Positions 20,105 to 30,187 of a stretch of DNA of 64,000 nucleotides are shown piece after piece. The DNA lies in assembly GCA_016648135.1 (NCBI GenBank), contig JADDOH010002580.1, positions 1 to 64,000 on the forward strand, in the 5' to 3' direction. Numbering within the stretch: the first letter of the stretch is position 1; each line of letters opens with the position of its first letter. Made by a program: the position numbers and the translations under genes. The notes under the pieces are model-generated. The model was not told the DNA's origin and made no database searches. It saw only the letters and a program-made list of their open reading frames with translations. This stretch comes from Agrypnia vestita. Lineage: Eukaryota > Arthropoda > Insecta > Trichoptera > Phryganeidae.

Positions 20105-20905
20105 AAAATTCACATATAAATCGATAAGGCATCTAGAATGCTCGGATTTGTACTTCGAATGACTAAACTTTTCAATAGCATTCAGTCTTTAAAATGTATA
20201 TTCTCCTGTTATGTACTTAGCATTTTGGAATTCGCATCACAAATTTGGCCTCCGTACTACGAAATACATAAAAAGCGTCTCGAACGCATTCAGCAGACTT
20301 TCACAAAAACACTGAATTTCAAAAATCACGTCCACTTCGATAACTATGATGACGCATATAAGTACCACAAGATAACTACTCTTGAAGACAGGTGAACGAT
20401 TAGCGATATAAAATACCTTTACAAAATACTTAATAACCTCATAGATTCACATTTTAAATTCGATACACAATAATGTCCCGCAGGGACGAACAAGAGCACC
20501 ACGCCTTTTCCACTGAAATCATTGGAAAACAAACTACGGTAAAAACTGTATTATTAACAGAGTTCTAGATACCTATGATACGGCCTTTGCAGATTTCGAT
20601 ATTTTATATTTAAGTTTTGAGCAGTTTACAAAATCCCTCGCGCGATGATATTTTTCTTCCCACGCATGTGAACACACACACGGACACATAAAAACACACA
20701 AATACACACACTCACACAAACTCACTATCCGACATATTGTATTTTCTTATTTTTTATCGATCCTGGTATAATATTTTTGTATATATGTTTTCTTGTAATT
20801 AGACCAAGCCTCTGTACATCCATAATTGTTTTTTATTTCAAGATTTATTAATATGGCTATAAGAAAACCAATAAATGAAAAAAATAAAAATAAAATATAT
20901 ATATA
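20105..20905 (+). mobile_element. Jockey-type LINE ORF2 C-terminus and 3' UTR
   Basis: The frame at 20138-20395 reads LGFVLRMTKLFNSIQSLKCI, SCYVLSILEFASQIWPPYYE, HKKRLERIQQTFTKTL and ITTLEDR. After a stop it continues ISDIKYLYKILNNLIDSHFK. A later block reads RVLDTYDTAFADFDILYLSF and EQFTKSLAR to about 20646. L.FI.R....F..P..LK.L, V.SILE.A...W.PY and RIE.IQ..F are the conserved C-terminal part of Jockey-clade reverse transcriptases. The 3' UTR ends in an A-rich tail near 20905. The catalytic domain is missing. Confidence 0.8.
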
Positions 20906-20909
20906 GTTA

Positions 20910-21600
20910 TACAAATACGTATATATATTTACTGCTTCCAGAATGTTCTAAACCGGCAACTCGTTTCGATTTAATTAAAGAATTCAATAACAAGCTATTT
21001 GCCAAGCCAATAATAAGAATCCACAATTGATACACTCGTATCTGCCATAACTAGCCACAGATAACCAAACCATGCCTCGTCCAACCCAAAATATCCCACT
21101 TCAATACTAAAAGTGCTTAATGGTATCCGTTGAGCTTTCATCAACTCAATATATTATTAGCTTTAAATGACCAAATATTTTTTTTAACGAAGTAAATTAT
21201 CAATTTCTTATTGACCTTTTTAAAAATAAAAGCATTATTAATATTTAATCAGTATTTTAATATTACGCTTCGCAATTTTCTTATGAATATCTCGATTAAG
21301 CAAGTAGCCAAAATATGTATTTTTCAATAAATCTCAAAAAGCCAGGGATTTCAAAAATTTTAAATATGCTATTTTAATTAGACCTAACCCTCTGGCCACT
21401 CAAGTCAAACTAGTGCAATTTAGTATAATAGTGTAATTTATTTATTTTCACTCAATAAACGGCCACATACAAAAAATGACTGAATGATTCGTTTATAAAT
21501 TATATTTGCTTCAAGTGATAAATTTATATGATGAAAATTAACGTATTGTACTGTGCCTAAACATTAAAATATTTTGACTAAAAGTAAACAAAATGCTTCT
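20910..21600. other. AT-rich DNA, no recognised feature
   Basis: Nothing supportable was seen. Confidence 0.45.
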
Positions 21601-21607
21601 ATAATAT

Positions 21608-21965
21608 TGTCACGAGAGTCTAAAAAAGGGTGACTGCGCATTATCGATGTCTCTCGAACGGTCCACTGATTCTGGAAGCATCGAGAAGTGACATGAACAC
21701 GGGTCTCTATAAATATGGGGCAACGCAATAAAAGCGGTTGTGACATTTCTGCGATATACAGATAAAAGCGAACCGTGCGGCGACGTTTCAATACGGCCGA
21801 CAATGTGAACAAATGACAGTCACCAGGCAATGTCAACAAGTGACAAACGAGTGAGTGAGTACTTACACGCGAAATCGAGCGGAACAACCTACGATAGACA
21901 AAATGTGCATCGAAGATTCCAGTGACGTGAGTTAGTGCGAACCTGTGTGAAATATTCTAGAAATA
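21608..21965 (+). mobile_element. LTR-like or promoter-like block
   Basis: It starts tgtcacgagagtc, shares gaagcatcgagaa with 2089-2101, and has a strong TATA box (TATAAATA, 21708-21715) in a locally GC-richer segment. The right end and any target duplication are unclear. The minus-strand 107-codon frame across it has no domain. An LTR related to 1975-2565 is the best guess. Confidence 0.4.
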
Positions 21966-22104
21966 ATTATGTAGTGTTAATTTAAAAAACTTTATGTAGT
22001 AAATTAATTTTTTAATGATTTTCAGTATTTTATTTGCCTCCAACAACCACGTATATTTTCATATATTTTATACATATGAAAATATATGTATTCTAATAGT
22101 TAAT

Positions 22105-22215
22105 CAATCGGCTAACGCTGATTGCTTGCTGCTAAGCCCTGCGGGCGGTTATCTGGGCCGCTGCCTGGCCTATAGTAGACGCTGCGCGGCTATTGATGCC
22201 GCGCAGCAATTTTTT
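22105..22215. repeat. GC-rich repeat family I, copy 1
   Basis: The segment gcgggcggttatctgggccgctg (best shared part 22140-22162) recurs at 31799-31821. It is followed by a strong hairpin (gctgcgcgg..ccgcgcagc, 22180-22208). Flanking text (ggctaacgctgattgcttgc) also resembles the second copy. It stands out from the very AT-rich surroundings. Confidence 0.55.
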
Positions 22216-22219
22216 TTTC

Positions 22220-22825
22220 GCATTTCTCAAAAGAAAATAATCACATTTTAAAAAGGATATTATAGAATTAAATTTAAATAAAAATCTATTAAATACAACT
22301 TCATTATTAAACAATAATGGAATGTCCCACAAAGTTGATACACTAATTTTGCATTTTATTGTTGCTGTTATACGCATTAAAAACAAGTAATAAACATTAT
22401 AATTGATTTGTGGACAACTTTCGTACAATATTTGTTTTTTATGCCGTGACATCAAAATATTAATGCTCTGGAAAATATAAAATAATAATAGAGAAAATAA
22501 AGATAAACGTGTCCGAAACATAACATTCTAACCTGAATATGACAGTTAACCAGACATTAACCAGACAGAATATCGGACAATTTTATGTGCTACACATTAT
22601 TTCGTAATATTAAATCTGCGACTTGATTCAAACTGGAATATAACATTTTTATAACTAAAATAAGCTTTTTAATGCGATAAACAGTATAAAGAGAAAACGT
22701 AAATATTTCCATCATTCGTCCAGTGATTGACATAATATACCTCCGTAATAATTTAGATTGACCGGTACCAAAAGCAGAAGGTGGATATATGTATATTATA
22801 AATTAGTTAACCTAAATAAATATTA
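22220..22825. other. AT-rich DNA, no recognised feature
   Basis: A 129-codon minus frame (22132-22521) crosses repeat I and AT-rich DNA and has no domain; I do not call it a gene. Confidence 0.45.
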
Positions 22826-22829
22826 AATA

Positions 22830-24091
22830 TTAGGTCCTTACATATGAAATTGGCGTTTAGTATGGTAGGAACATAAAGCCGATTTTTTTTTATTATAATA
22901 TATTTATTTAATCAAAGTATGTACTATTTCTATCTATGCACTTTTGCCATCTCATAGGTAGTTCATCGATCCCTTTACTAAAAAAACCATTCGGAAGGCA
23001 GTTTGGACTGCCCCATCGGAGTTGAATTTTTTCCTTTGCAAGAAGTTATCCAAATTTCGAAAAAAATGGTAATCTGTTGGGGCAAGGTCCGGAGAGTAAG
23101 GTGGATGTCTTAGACATTCCAATTGAAGCTCCTCTAATTTGGTAGCCGTCTGTTGTGCAGTGTGTGGTCTAGCGTTATCATGAAGCAGCAGTGGCCTAGA
23201 GCGATTAACCAGCCTCGGTTGTTTAGCAGCTAACTTTTCCATCATGGTTTGCAGTTGCTGACAAAAGACATCTGCCGTAATCGTCTGGCCAGATTAAAGA
23301 AAGCTGTAGTGAACGACACCAGCACTAGTCCACCAAACGCTCACAAGTAACTTTTTTGGAGTCAATTTTCGCTTGGGGCATGGTTTGGCTGGTTCGGCAG
23401 GGTTCAGCCATTGCGATGAGCGCTTCCGATTATCGTACAGGATCCACTTTTCATCACAGGTAATGATTCGATTTAAAATCCCTTCATTATTGTGCCGGTT
23501 GAGTAATGCAACGCAGCAGTCAACGCGCGTTTGTTGATTTGCTTCACTCAATTCGTGAGGTACCCACCTTTCAAGCTTTTCACCTTACCAATTTGCTTCA
23601 AGTGGATTAAAACAGTTTTATCACTAACACCGCAGCCTGCAGCTAACTCGGATGTGGTTTGCGATGAATCCGCTTCCACAATAGCCTTCAATTCTTCATT
23701 ATCAACTTTGGTCTCCGGCCGTCCACGGGCCTTGTTCTGCAGGTCGAAATTTCCAGAACGAAAACGTTGGAACCAAAAACGCACTGTGTTTTCTTTTGCG
23801 GCACCGTCGCCATACACATCATTAATCCTTCGAGCCGTTTCTGCAGCACTGGTGCCACGGTGGAACTCGTACTCGTAAATAACGCGATATTTCAAGTTTT
23901 TCATTTTGTAAACTGAGTGCCGCAAAGAAAAAAACAATTGAGGAAAAACAAATGAATTATAATTTTCAAAACACAAATACATGAGTAAATAGCTGTATAA
24001 ATTTGGATTTGAAATTCCTAACCAAAGAGAAGATATTTGAGATCAAATTTGCCAGTACGGCAAAACGCCAATTTCATATGTAAGGACCTAA
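22830..24091 (-). mobile_element. Nearly complete mariner transposon (1262 bp)
   Basis: Terminal inverted repeats begin TTAGGTCCTTACATATGAAA at 22830 and are mirrored at 24072-24091. TA dinucleotides flank both ends (22828-22829 and 24092-24093), the mariner target duplication. Length and layout match intact mariners. It encodes a single minus-strand transposase, now broken. The protein resembles the cecropia/Hsmar1-type branch of mariners. The intact terminal repeats mean it could in principle be mobilised in trans. Confidence 0.95.
22908..23904 (-). pseudogene. Mariner transposase, disrupted
   Basis: The start is the ATG at 23904 (MKNLKYRVIYEYEFHRGTSA). N-terminal helix-turn-helix text follows (ENTVRFWFQRFRSGNFDL, GRPETKVD, HLKQIGKVK). 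A single-base loss in the lysine codons near 23563 shifts the frame. Then come WVPHELSEANQQTR and the first catalytic Asp in ITCDEKWILYDNRKR. An in-frame TAA (about 23296-23294) follows HYSFL. The second Asp lies in LLHDNARPHTA and the third in HPPYSPDLAPTDYHFFRNLD, giving a mariner D,D34D triad. About 20 bp seem missing after AFR near 22990, and the terminal part (KGIDELPMRWQKC) is in another frame, ending at TAA 22910-22908. With a frameshift, a stop and a deletion no active transposase is expected. Confidence 0.93.
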
Positions 24092-24093
24092 TA

Positions 24094-24490
24094 CCTACAT
24101 TATTTTTATAAGTGACCAGTAGATAAAATTTATATGTACAATATTAATGCACATTAAATATTATCTGCATGTATTTAAAAACACTCTGTACTTCTTGCTA
24201 CTTTATACGATTTCACCAATTTTTTTTTCTAAGCTTGCAATAGAAACATGTCAAATACTTTCAACATTTGTAGCGCATGCATTTTATAAAGGTAATATGA
24301 GAGTAAAATGAAAAATTTCAATGCATATTAATGTACTTTTGAATATTTTTTATTTATTTTTATTTAAAGCTGTAACTTTCTCGATGAAATTAAATACAAA
24401 TTGTTACTAAAATGTTTCCCGGTTTCGATACTACTATATCTCCACTGGAATGGAACAATTAACTGCTCCATAAATTACAAAAAATAAATA
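24094..24490. other. AT-rich DNA, no recognised feature
   Basis: Nothing supportable was seen. Confidence 0.45.
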
Positions 24491-24493
24491 AAT

Positions 24494-25254
24494 TGTCGGG
24501 TGTGGGCTTCCCTTAATTGTAGAGGGATTATATGAAGAGAGAGACATTGACATGGTTATTGTGCATCTTAATTGTGTAACAAATACCATATTATTTTCGT
24601 ATAGGATTTCTGAGCAAGCTTTTTGATTTGGGACTTCGATCGAGTGCGACAGACGCCGGAGCTCATTCTTTGGGAATGTATCATCTTGAGGGACTCCACG
24701 AGAGAATATGGTTAAGGACTTATTGGGAATAGGTCATCGTTCGCCCCGGAATAACGATCTCTTGAGCTGTGAAAGAAATCTCAGACTTTTCCGAGAGTTT
24801 ATTAGAGTGTGGGTCTCTCGCTGGGAGTTTTTAGGAAGATCGGCTGCCGGGATAGAACTGAGAGAGTAATCTCTATTACGCTCTCATGTGATTTGTTGTG
24901 ACCTGGACAGAGCGAATTTCTACTGGTCGGTGGTCGCGGTAGCGAGACCAAAATATATCTGTGACGTACTTTCTCCCCTTCTGGGAGTGGCTGTGAATAC
25001 TATGGTCACCTTTACTGCTTCTCTGTCGGGCTATCAAGTAGCATATATACGCATTATAACGTATCAAGGTATTGTTTTCTTTGTATTTATTAGATTGTTG
25101 ACGATATGTACATTATTATTTTTATTAAATAAACTCGAAACCCAACGGATGCAGAAAGGGATGGAAAGTCGAAGTTAAACATTGATCAATAATAAATAAA
25201 CTCACTGGATGATTTTCTGAGAGGAACTGTAAAGAAGTAGACACTTTCATAACA
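24494..25254 (+). mobile_element. Probable solo LTR of an LTR retrotransposon
   Basis: A 760 bp block, clearly GC-richer than its flanks, begins TGTCGGGTGTGGGC and ends ..CATAACA. It has a TATA-like box (gcatatatac, 25041-25050) followed by AATAAA at 25128-25133. The next bases (gttgcggtacaggatgggtc) could be a decayed primer-binding region. No second LTR, no gag-pol and no matching target duplication were seen. Two overlapping small frames (24876-25178) lack domains. Confidence 0.4.
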
Positions 25255-25584
25255 GTTGCGGTACAGGATGGGTCTCCGCCCCTTTTTGCTTCTCTTTTAG
25301 TAGGATTAAAAAGTCTAGAAAACTGAAAACATTCACTTATTTTTATGCCAGTAAAATTATTTATTCATAAGGCTTTTACAGCTTTTACTCAATTATTTAG
25401 ACCTGTGTAAGTGCACTTAACCTGTAGTATTCCCAGGCTGAGGTTTTCATACAGTGACAGGTATTTTTACGCTTTTAAACACGCATTTGTGCATATTCGC
25501 CGAACACAACTGTTGTGCATATGCGCCGAGCAAACGTCGATACTAATACTGATAAAAAATCTAAAAATTAATATTATATGAGAA

Positions 25585-26331
25585 CAGTGTTTCCCAAACT
25601 ATGGGTTGCGACCCACTGGTGGGTCGCGAGCGAATATTAGGTGGGTCGTAGTCACAACACCACGCAACGCCCGAGTCGTGTCGTGTTTATTATAGATAAT
25701 GAAGTGTCTGCAATTTTCACTAATTTTACAGAGTTGAAAAATAACTTTAACGCCAACTTCGAAGAAGAGATGAAAAAGTTCAGCAGGATAAACTGGATTT
25801 AAAATCCATTTCAAGACAACATACCGACTGAAATGTCAACAAAAGCAAGTGAAGAGCTTATTGATTCATCAGAAGATACGTCGCTGAAAAATACTTTTAA
25901 TCGCAAGCAATTATCAAAATTCTGGCTTTCAGTTGCTGACACTTATCCCTGCTTGTTTGACGAAGCCATGAAAGTCCTCCTCCCCCTCACTACCTCATGT
26001 GAAGTGGAATTTTTTGCCATGGTTTCTATTAAGACTATATACAGAAATAAATTAGACATATCAAATTCACTGCGATAAAAAGTGACTTCAAAGCTAATGC
26101 TGTTATGACAAAAAAGAGGCAACAAATTCATCCTACCCATTAAAATATCACATAATAACATTTTGCATTTTTGAAAATTTCGATTATATTCGGAGGTTTT
26201 TCTTTTTTCTTAATTGAACAGTCTTTCGTATGGTTATAATATGAACTGGGAAAATGTAAGGCAGGAGGTGGGGCCCGAATATTTAAAAAAAAATTGGTGG
26301 GTCGCGGTCCTGTCAACTTTGGGAACCACTG
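25585..26331 (+). mobile_element. Non-autonomous hAT (ZBED/SCAND3-like), copy 1
   Basis: The termini are CAGTGTTTCCCAAACTATGG at 25585 and its inverted partner ctttgggaaccactg ending at 26331. Both have gtgggtcgcg subterminal repeats. The flanking octamers tatgagaa (25577-25584) and tattagaa (26332-26339) match at 7 of 8 bases. The 747 bp body keeps only the end of a hAT transposase gene. Copy 2 lies at 36653-37419 and shares its deletion and stop codon. Confidence 0.9.
25725..26090 (+). pseudogene. hAT transposase C-terminal fragment
   Basis: The frame reads NFNANFEEEMKKFSRINWI, a TAA stop (25799-25801), then NPFQDNIPTEMS and ASEELIDSSEDTSLKNTFNR. KQLSKFWLSVADTYPCLFDE, CEVEFFAMVSIKTIYRNKLD and ISNSLR follow, with a stop just after. 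The F..FW......YP.L...A...LLPF.T...CE.GFS.......K.R..L order is the C-terminal dimerisation region of hAT transposases of the ZBED/SCAND3 group. The catalytic core upstream is deleted, so no function is expected. Confidence 0.88.
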
Positions 26332-26339
26332 TATTAGAA

Positions 26340-26770
26340 GCTTTCACCGTGGTACAGAAGAAGAAAAAAATAGAGTGTGGCAATTTTCAAAATAGATCTA
26401 CGATGTCCGTCCACGGTGCCAATAAATGTTTTATTTTCTAAGGCATTTATCTTTATTGCGACCGGAATAACGCGGAAACTTATTATTGGAAGAACACACA
26501 CGATTCGACATTTTCAGCTGTGGGTGTATCCCCGCTCAATTTGGAAGCGTGGAGATCTGCTAACCTTTTTATATTTGCAAATAACTGCCAACATCATCAA
26601 TATTAATATTAAATTAACTCCCTATAAAATGCACGTTACAATTAAACGTTACTTTTTGCAACCAATTCTACTTTTGTACAGTAGAACTACAATGATCCAC
26701 AGATAATTTTAGTTCTACAGTACGTACCTTGGATATTATATTATATACTTAACATACCTTAGAAAGATAT
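26340..26770. other. No recognised gene; small hairpin
   Basis: An imperfect inverted repeat (gtacagtagaact / agttctacagtac, 26677-26728) may be a fragment of a Tc1/pogo-type terminus. A 109-codon plus frame (26377-26706) has no domain. Confidence 0.4.
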
Positions 26771-26781
26771 ATAATACAAGT

Positions 26782-27005
26782 GTTGATGGCGCCAGAAAGA
26801 GAGGGCGACCGCGGAAGACGTGGCATGACCAGATCAACCAGATACTGGAAGATGGTCCCGTTAAAAGCCTCAACAACCGGCGAGCTTGCATGCGAAGATG
26901 TATGAATGTGGATGAGGCGAGAGTTGTATGTCAGGACAGAAGAGTGTGGCGCTCTATCCTCTCTGTCTACTCCCACGGGGAAACGGCATGATGTAAGTAA
27001 GTAAG
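26782..27005 (+). mobile_element. LINE 3' end (family with 32214-32345), copy 1
   Basis: The plus frame reads DGARKRGRPRKTWHDQINQI, then LNNRRACMRRCMNVDEARVV and CQDRRVWRSILSVYSHGETA, with a stop at 26989-26991 followed by taagtaagtaagt. GRPR.TW and RR.WR are typical of LINE ORF2 C-termini. The same tail occurs at 32214-32345 and, weaker, at 38985-39065. The clade was not determined. Confidence 0.65.
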
Positions 27006-27019
27006 TAACATACCTACAA

Positions 27020-27715
27020 GTAATACTGATTACAATATTCTTAGATCTTTTAGCAGTCTTGATAAACTAGAGACAAGAAGAATAGTGACGGACTTTCTCT
27101 TTTCACACAATCTAATAAATGGTACTATCAACTGTCCTCAACTACTAGAACATATCTTCTTGCGTGTTCCGTCTCGCATAACTAGAAGTCATGCAGGTCT
27201 TGCCGTGAAAACTGCAGCTACTAACTATTTGTTTAATTTCCCACTGCAGAGGCTTCCTAGACTAGCAAACAGATACGAGCAACTGGACGTCTTTGCCAAT
27301 AACTGTATATTTTTCAAACGTATATTAAAAGGTGTATTGAAAGATTACTAGTATTTGTCGAATTGGACTTAAATAATTGATTTGTTTGTATTTATACGTA
27401 TATTTTTTATTATATGACTTTCAAAGCTTGTGCTCTATCTTTTCACTCTACATTATTACTTTTTTTGTTTTTAAATTTCTATTATATTATGATTTTTTTA
27501 TGCTTCTGCTTTTTGTATACTTGCTTTTTACTCTATATTATATTTTTCTTTATATATTTGTATTTTAAGAACTTTCTTTCCACTTTGTGGCATTATTATA
27601 TTTACATGTTATTATTTTTATTTTTTTCTTTAAACTATATATTCTTTTAATGTACACTTAACCTATCTGTTCTAAAAGCCCTACAGGGCGTTGATAAATA
27701 AATAATTAAATAATG
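27020..27715 (+). mobile_element. Jockey-type LINE end with full 3' UTR
   Basis: The frame to 27351 reads SLDKLETRRIVTDFLFSHNL, INGTINCPQLLEHIFLRVPS and LPRLANRYEQLDVFANNCIF. L..RR...D...L.K...G.I.CP.LL..I...VP.R and L.R....Y..LD.F are conserved at the end of Jockey ORF2. The T-rich 3' UTR leads to agccctacagggcgttgata followed by aataaataatta. This is a usual end for such LINEs in Lepidoptera. The small frames at 27377-27650 lie in this UTR and are not genes. Confidence 0.8.
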
Positions 27716-27814
27716 TAATCAAAAATGCGGATAATACGAACAGCCGCGGTTGTTACGTACTAGATATTTTTTATGAAATTAAAAATATTCTTAAACCAAG
27801 AAAGTTCAAGAATC

Positions 27815-27960
27815 CCCACTCTCGCCTTCTCAAGGAGGCTCTCGAGATCTGTAAACATCCAGTGAACATTATTAAGGACAATATGGTATGAAATTAAAAA
27901 TTTCATGGTATTCGGCGGTTCAGAACCAGGACGCAGGTACCGCAAGGAAAGAGATTCGGT
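27815..27960 (+). pseudogene. PLE lineage A endonuclease tail fragment
   Basis: The plus strand reads HSRLLKEALEICKHPVNIIK and, after a frameshift, KLKISWYSAVQNQD. This aligns to the ALEIYKHPININR..LKLKTSWYPALQ part of the PLE copy at 3405-4050. It is an isolated fragment with no terminal repeat. Confidence 0.7.
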
Positions 27961-28190
27961 AATAGTTTGAATATTCACATAACAGATGACAATTCATGTT
28001 AGCATAGCAACACGAATGCGTTAAACATAATATTATCTTATATCGTTTTCATATAATAGGCAAAATGCCTTCCTGATATGAGATATACAGGGTTATTTGG
28101 AAAACATTAACCTCGCAGAACTATATTCTTGCCCTGATTATGAGTCTAAAATTGTTTAAGCAGCCATGATCTAATGTCAATAGTTATGGA

Positions 28191-28449
28191 AGAGTTAAGG
28201 TTGTTATTACGGTCGTTAGACATATTTAACTGTAACTGGTTGCGGATATCTATTCAGAAGAAGTGAACACTCCACAACAAAGTGCACATAATTTACGCCT
28301 TCGAAAGCAGTAATCAGTTCACCCTCTACATCAGCGGGTAAAGGTCGTCCTCTTGATGACGTTGAATAAGAATTCAACGAAATGTCGAGAATCGTTTCTC
28401 GGAAAACATACGATTCATATAAAATATCCGCAACCAGTTACAGTTAAAT
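28191..28449 (+). mobile_element. 259 bp hammerhead-bearing insertion with 12 bp target duplication
   Basis: Flanked by the direct repeat aatagttatgga (28179-28190 and 28450-28461), which is single-copy in intact family F members. It contains perfect 27 bp inverted repeats (28224-28250 and their mirror at about 28421-28447, core ctgtaactggttgcggatat). Between them is a plus-strand hammerhead motif. It encodes no protein. The target duplication length resembles that of the PLE at 18309-18790, so I infer a short PLE derivative or retrozyme-like unit. Confidence 0.65.
28348..28392 (+). ncRNA. Hammerhead-like motif in short insertion
   Basis: TTGATGA (28353-28359, first core base C changed to T), one extra C, helix II (GTTGAA/TTCAAC, 28361-28366 and 28373-28378), then GAAATGTC. 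CTC before and GAG after can form helix I. A related motif is at 52089-52136. Confidence 0.6.
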
Positions 28450-28834
28450 AATAGTTATGGAGTTATGCAGTATTAAAGTTTGCATGTTTTTCAATATTTC
28501 TGACTTGTTTTTTAACAAAACGTTGTATTATCATCACAGTAACTTATGTCTATTACTAAAAATTCATTCGTTTCCATACAAATTAAATAAAATGATATAA
28601 ACCCTAGTGAAATTCCAATTGAAATGTAATCCAAATGGAATTTGAAGGTTATTATTATTTTATTTGACTTTTATTAAAGGGAATAATTTTTTCATATTCG
28701 GATAGCGATTACCTTGCGAGGTTATTAATGTTTTCCAAATAACCCTATATGCCTGAAAAGAAAAATGTTCGATACATGTTTCCTACCGATGCTGACATAT
28801 GACCTAGAAATAGCAACATTAACAGAAAAAAGCA

Positions 28835-29035
28835 TACACAAATTATTATTTGACTTGTATGAAAGGGAATGATTTTTTCAATTAGATATAAGTTACTGTA
28901 AAGATAGAATAACGTTTTACTAAAAATAAGTCAAAAATATTGGAAAAAAATGCAAACTTAGATGTCACATGTCTTCATTGGGTCATGGTTACTTGAACAT
29001 TTTCGTCTCATAATCAAAGCAGGAATATAGTCAAC
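28835..29035 (-). repeat. MITE family F, right-arm fragment
   Basis: The text from ttatttgacttgtatgaaag to acttgaacattttcgtctca and caggaatatagtc matches the right arm of the complete copy at 48819-49363. Confidence 0.7.
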
Positions 29036-29084
29036 AGAAAAAAAGCCTACACAAATTAAAATGTACAAGCGGGCCATGAAAAGG

Positions 29085-29425
29085 AAAAAATAAAATCAGA
29101 AACGAAGAAATAAGACGCCGTACAAAATTTGCCGATATTACGGACCGTATTGCGAAACTAAAATGGCAATGGGCTGGACATATGGCTCGACAGGATGATA
29201 ATAGATGGGCACCCAGAATCCTACAGTGGAGGCCCTGGACGAAAAATAGAAGCCCCGGAAGACCTCCCAAAAGGTGATCTGACGACATTGTGCAGCGAGC
29301 AGGAAGAACATGGATGCAAAGGGGGAGAAACAGAGATGAGTGGAAGAAAATGGAAAAGGCCTACATCCAGCTGTGGGAGAAAAAAGGCTCAGGGAGAAGA
29401 AGAAAAAGAAGAAATAACCCTGTAT
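29085..29425 (+). mobile_element. RTE-type LINE ORF2 C-terminus, copy 1
   Basis: Translated with one stop and a small shift: KIRNEEIRRRTKFADITDRI, AKLKWQWAGHMARQDDNRWA, PRILQWRPWTKNRSPGRPPK, then SDDIVQRAGRTWMQRGRNRD and EWKKMEKAYIQLWEKKG. RNE.IR.RT...DI..R..KLKW.WAGH.AR and GRP..RW.DD are hallmarks of this LINE tail. It belongs to the same family as 57197-57745. The reverse transcriptase core is missing. Confidence 0.8.
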
Positions 29426-29439
29426 AAGATTTTTCGATA

Positions 29440-30184
29440 GCTGAGATCTTGCGGTTAAAAAATTTTCTTTTGATTTTCTTATCTCGTCATCACTTTCAAT
29501 ATTTTTTTCATCATTGAATTTTCTAACAGCCGTAGCGGACAGTTGATGCTGGAGAATCCATTCAGTCGTGAGGGCACTCCAGTTGGTACTCTCAAAGTTA
29601 AAAGCGCGCGCGCCCGCGTTCGGAAAATTATACGAGATTAGGAAAAATTCAGCTCGGATAGTATGGAAACTCGGATAATCGGTGTTCGGATTATTTTGTT
29701 TCTACTGCGTTTTAATTATTATTTGTTCACGCTTTTGTCATAAGCCCTAAGATGATGACAAAAATGTATAGAGCTATATGTATTTTGACCAAATACTTAG
29801 ATAGTAGAATTGATTTTGACGTATTTAGAAATATCTTTTCACTTAATAGCTTTTGCACAGAGTATTATATTTTTACACAAGGTAAATAAATGAACGGGAT
29901 AGGTTAGCAAATATAATCTTTCACCTCTAAAAATGACGTCGATAATCAATATAATTTCATTAATAACGTATAAATTATTTTACTTTAATCATCTACTTTA
30001 TTAGTTCCAAATGACGGAACATTCTAAAAATTTGATTGATCAGGCCTTATTTTTTTCAAGTTCATAAATGTATCGTCAAGAAGCTGTCTTTGTAATAGAC
30101 GAGATTGTTTGATATTATTACGATTCTTAAAATAAATGACATAATTTATTAAGGACTTTAATTCGTTAAGCCTTCCCGAAAGCC
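29440..30184. other. No gene; possible pogo/Tigger-like end at 29640-29707
   Basis: On the minus strand from 29707 the text cagtagaaac..ataatccgaacaccg and ttatccgagtttcc resembles pogo/Tigger terminal sequence. No partner end was found. The GC stretch gcgcgcgcgcccgcg (29611-29625) is a short dinucleotide-like run. The rest is AT-rich. Confidence 0.4.
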
Positions 30185-30187
30185 TAA

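Larger units (their letters stand above)
28081..28745. repeat. MITE family F, full copy with a nested insertion
   Basis: The left end atacagggttatttggaaaa and right end aggttattaatgttttccaaataaccct are inverted repeats. The arms carry the family text (gattatgagtctaaa, gtcaatagttatgga). The insertion at 28191-28449 splits the left arm. A tatata context flanks the left end. Confidence 0.8.

Noticed and set aside
22132..22521. 129-codon minus-strand frame
   Set aside because: Its N-terminal part is AT-biased and its C-terminal part is the GC-rich repeat I; no domain.
23531..23878. 115-codon plus-strand frame
   Set aside because: It is the antisense of the mariner transposase.
24876..25178. Two overlapping small frames as host exons
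   Set aside because: They fall inside a block with LTR-like TATA and AATAAA signals and show no domain.
27377..27650. Two hydrophobic frames that look like membrane proteins
   Set aside because: They lie in the T-rich 3' UTR of a Jockey LINE; T-rich DNA always gives Phe/Leu-rich translations.
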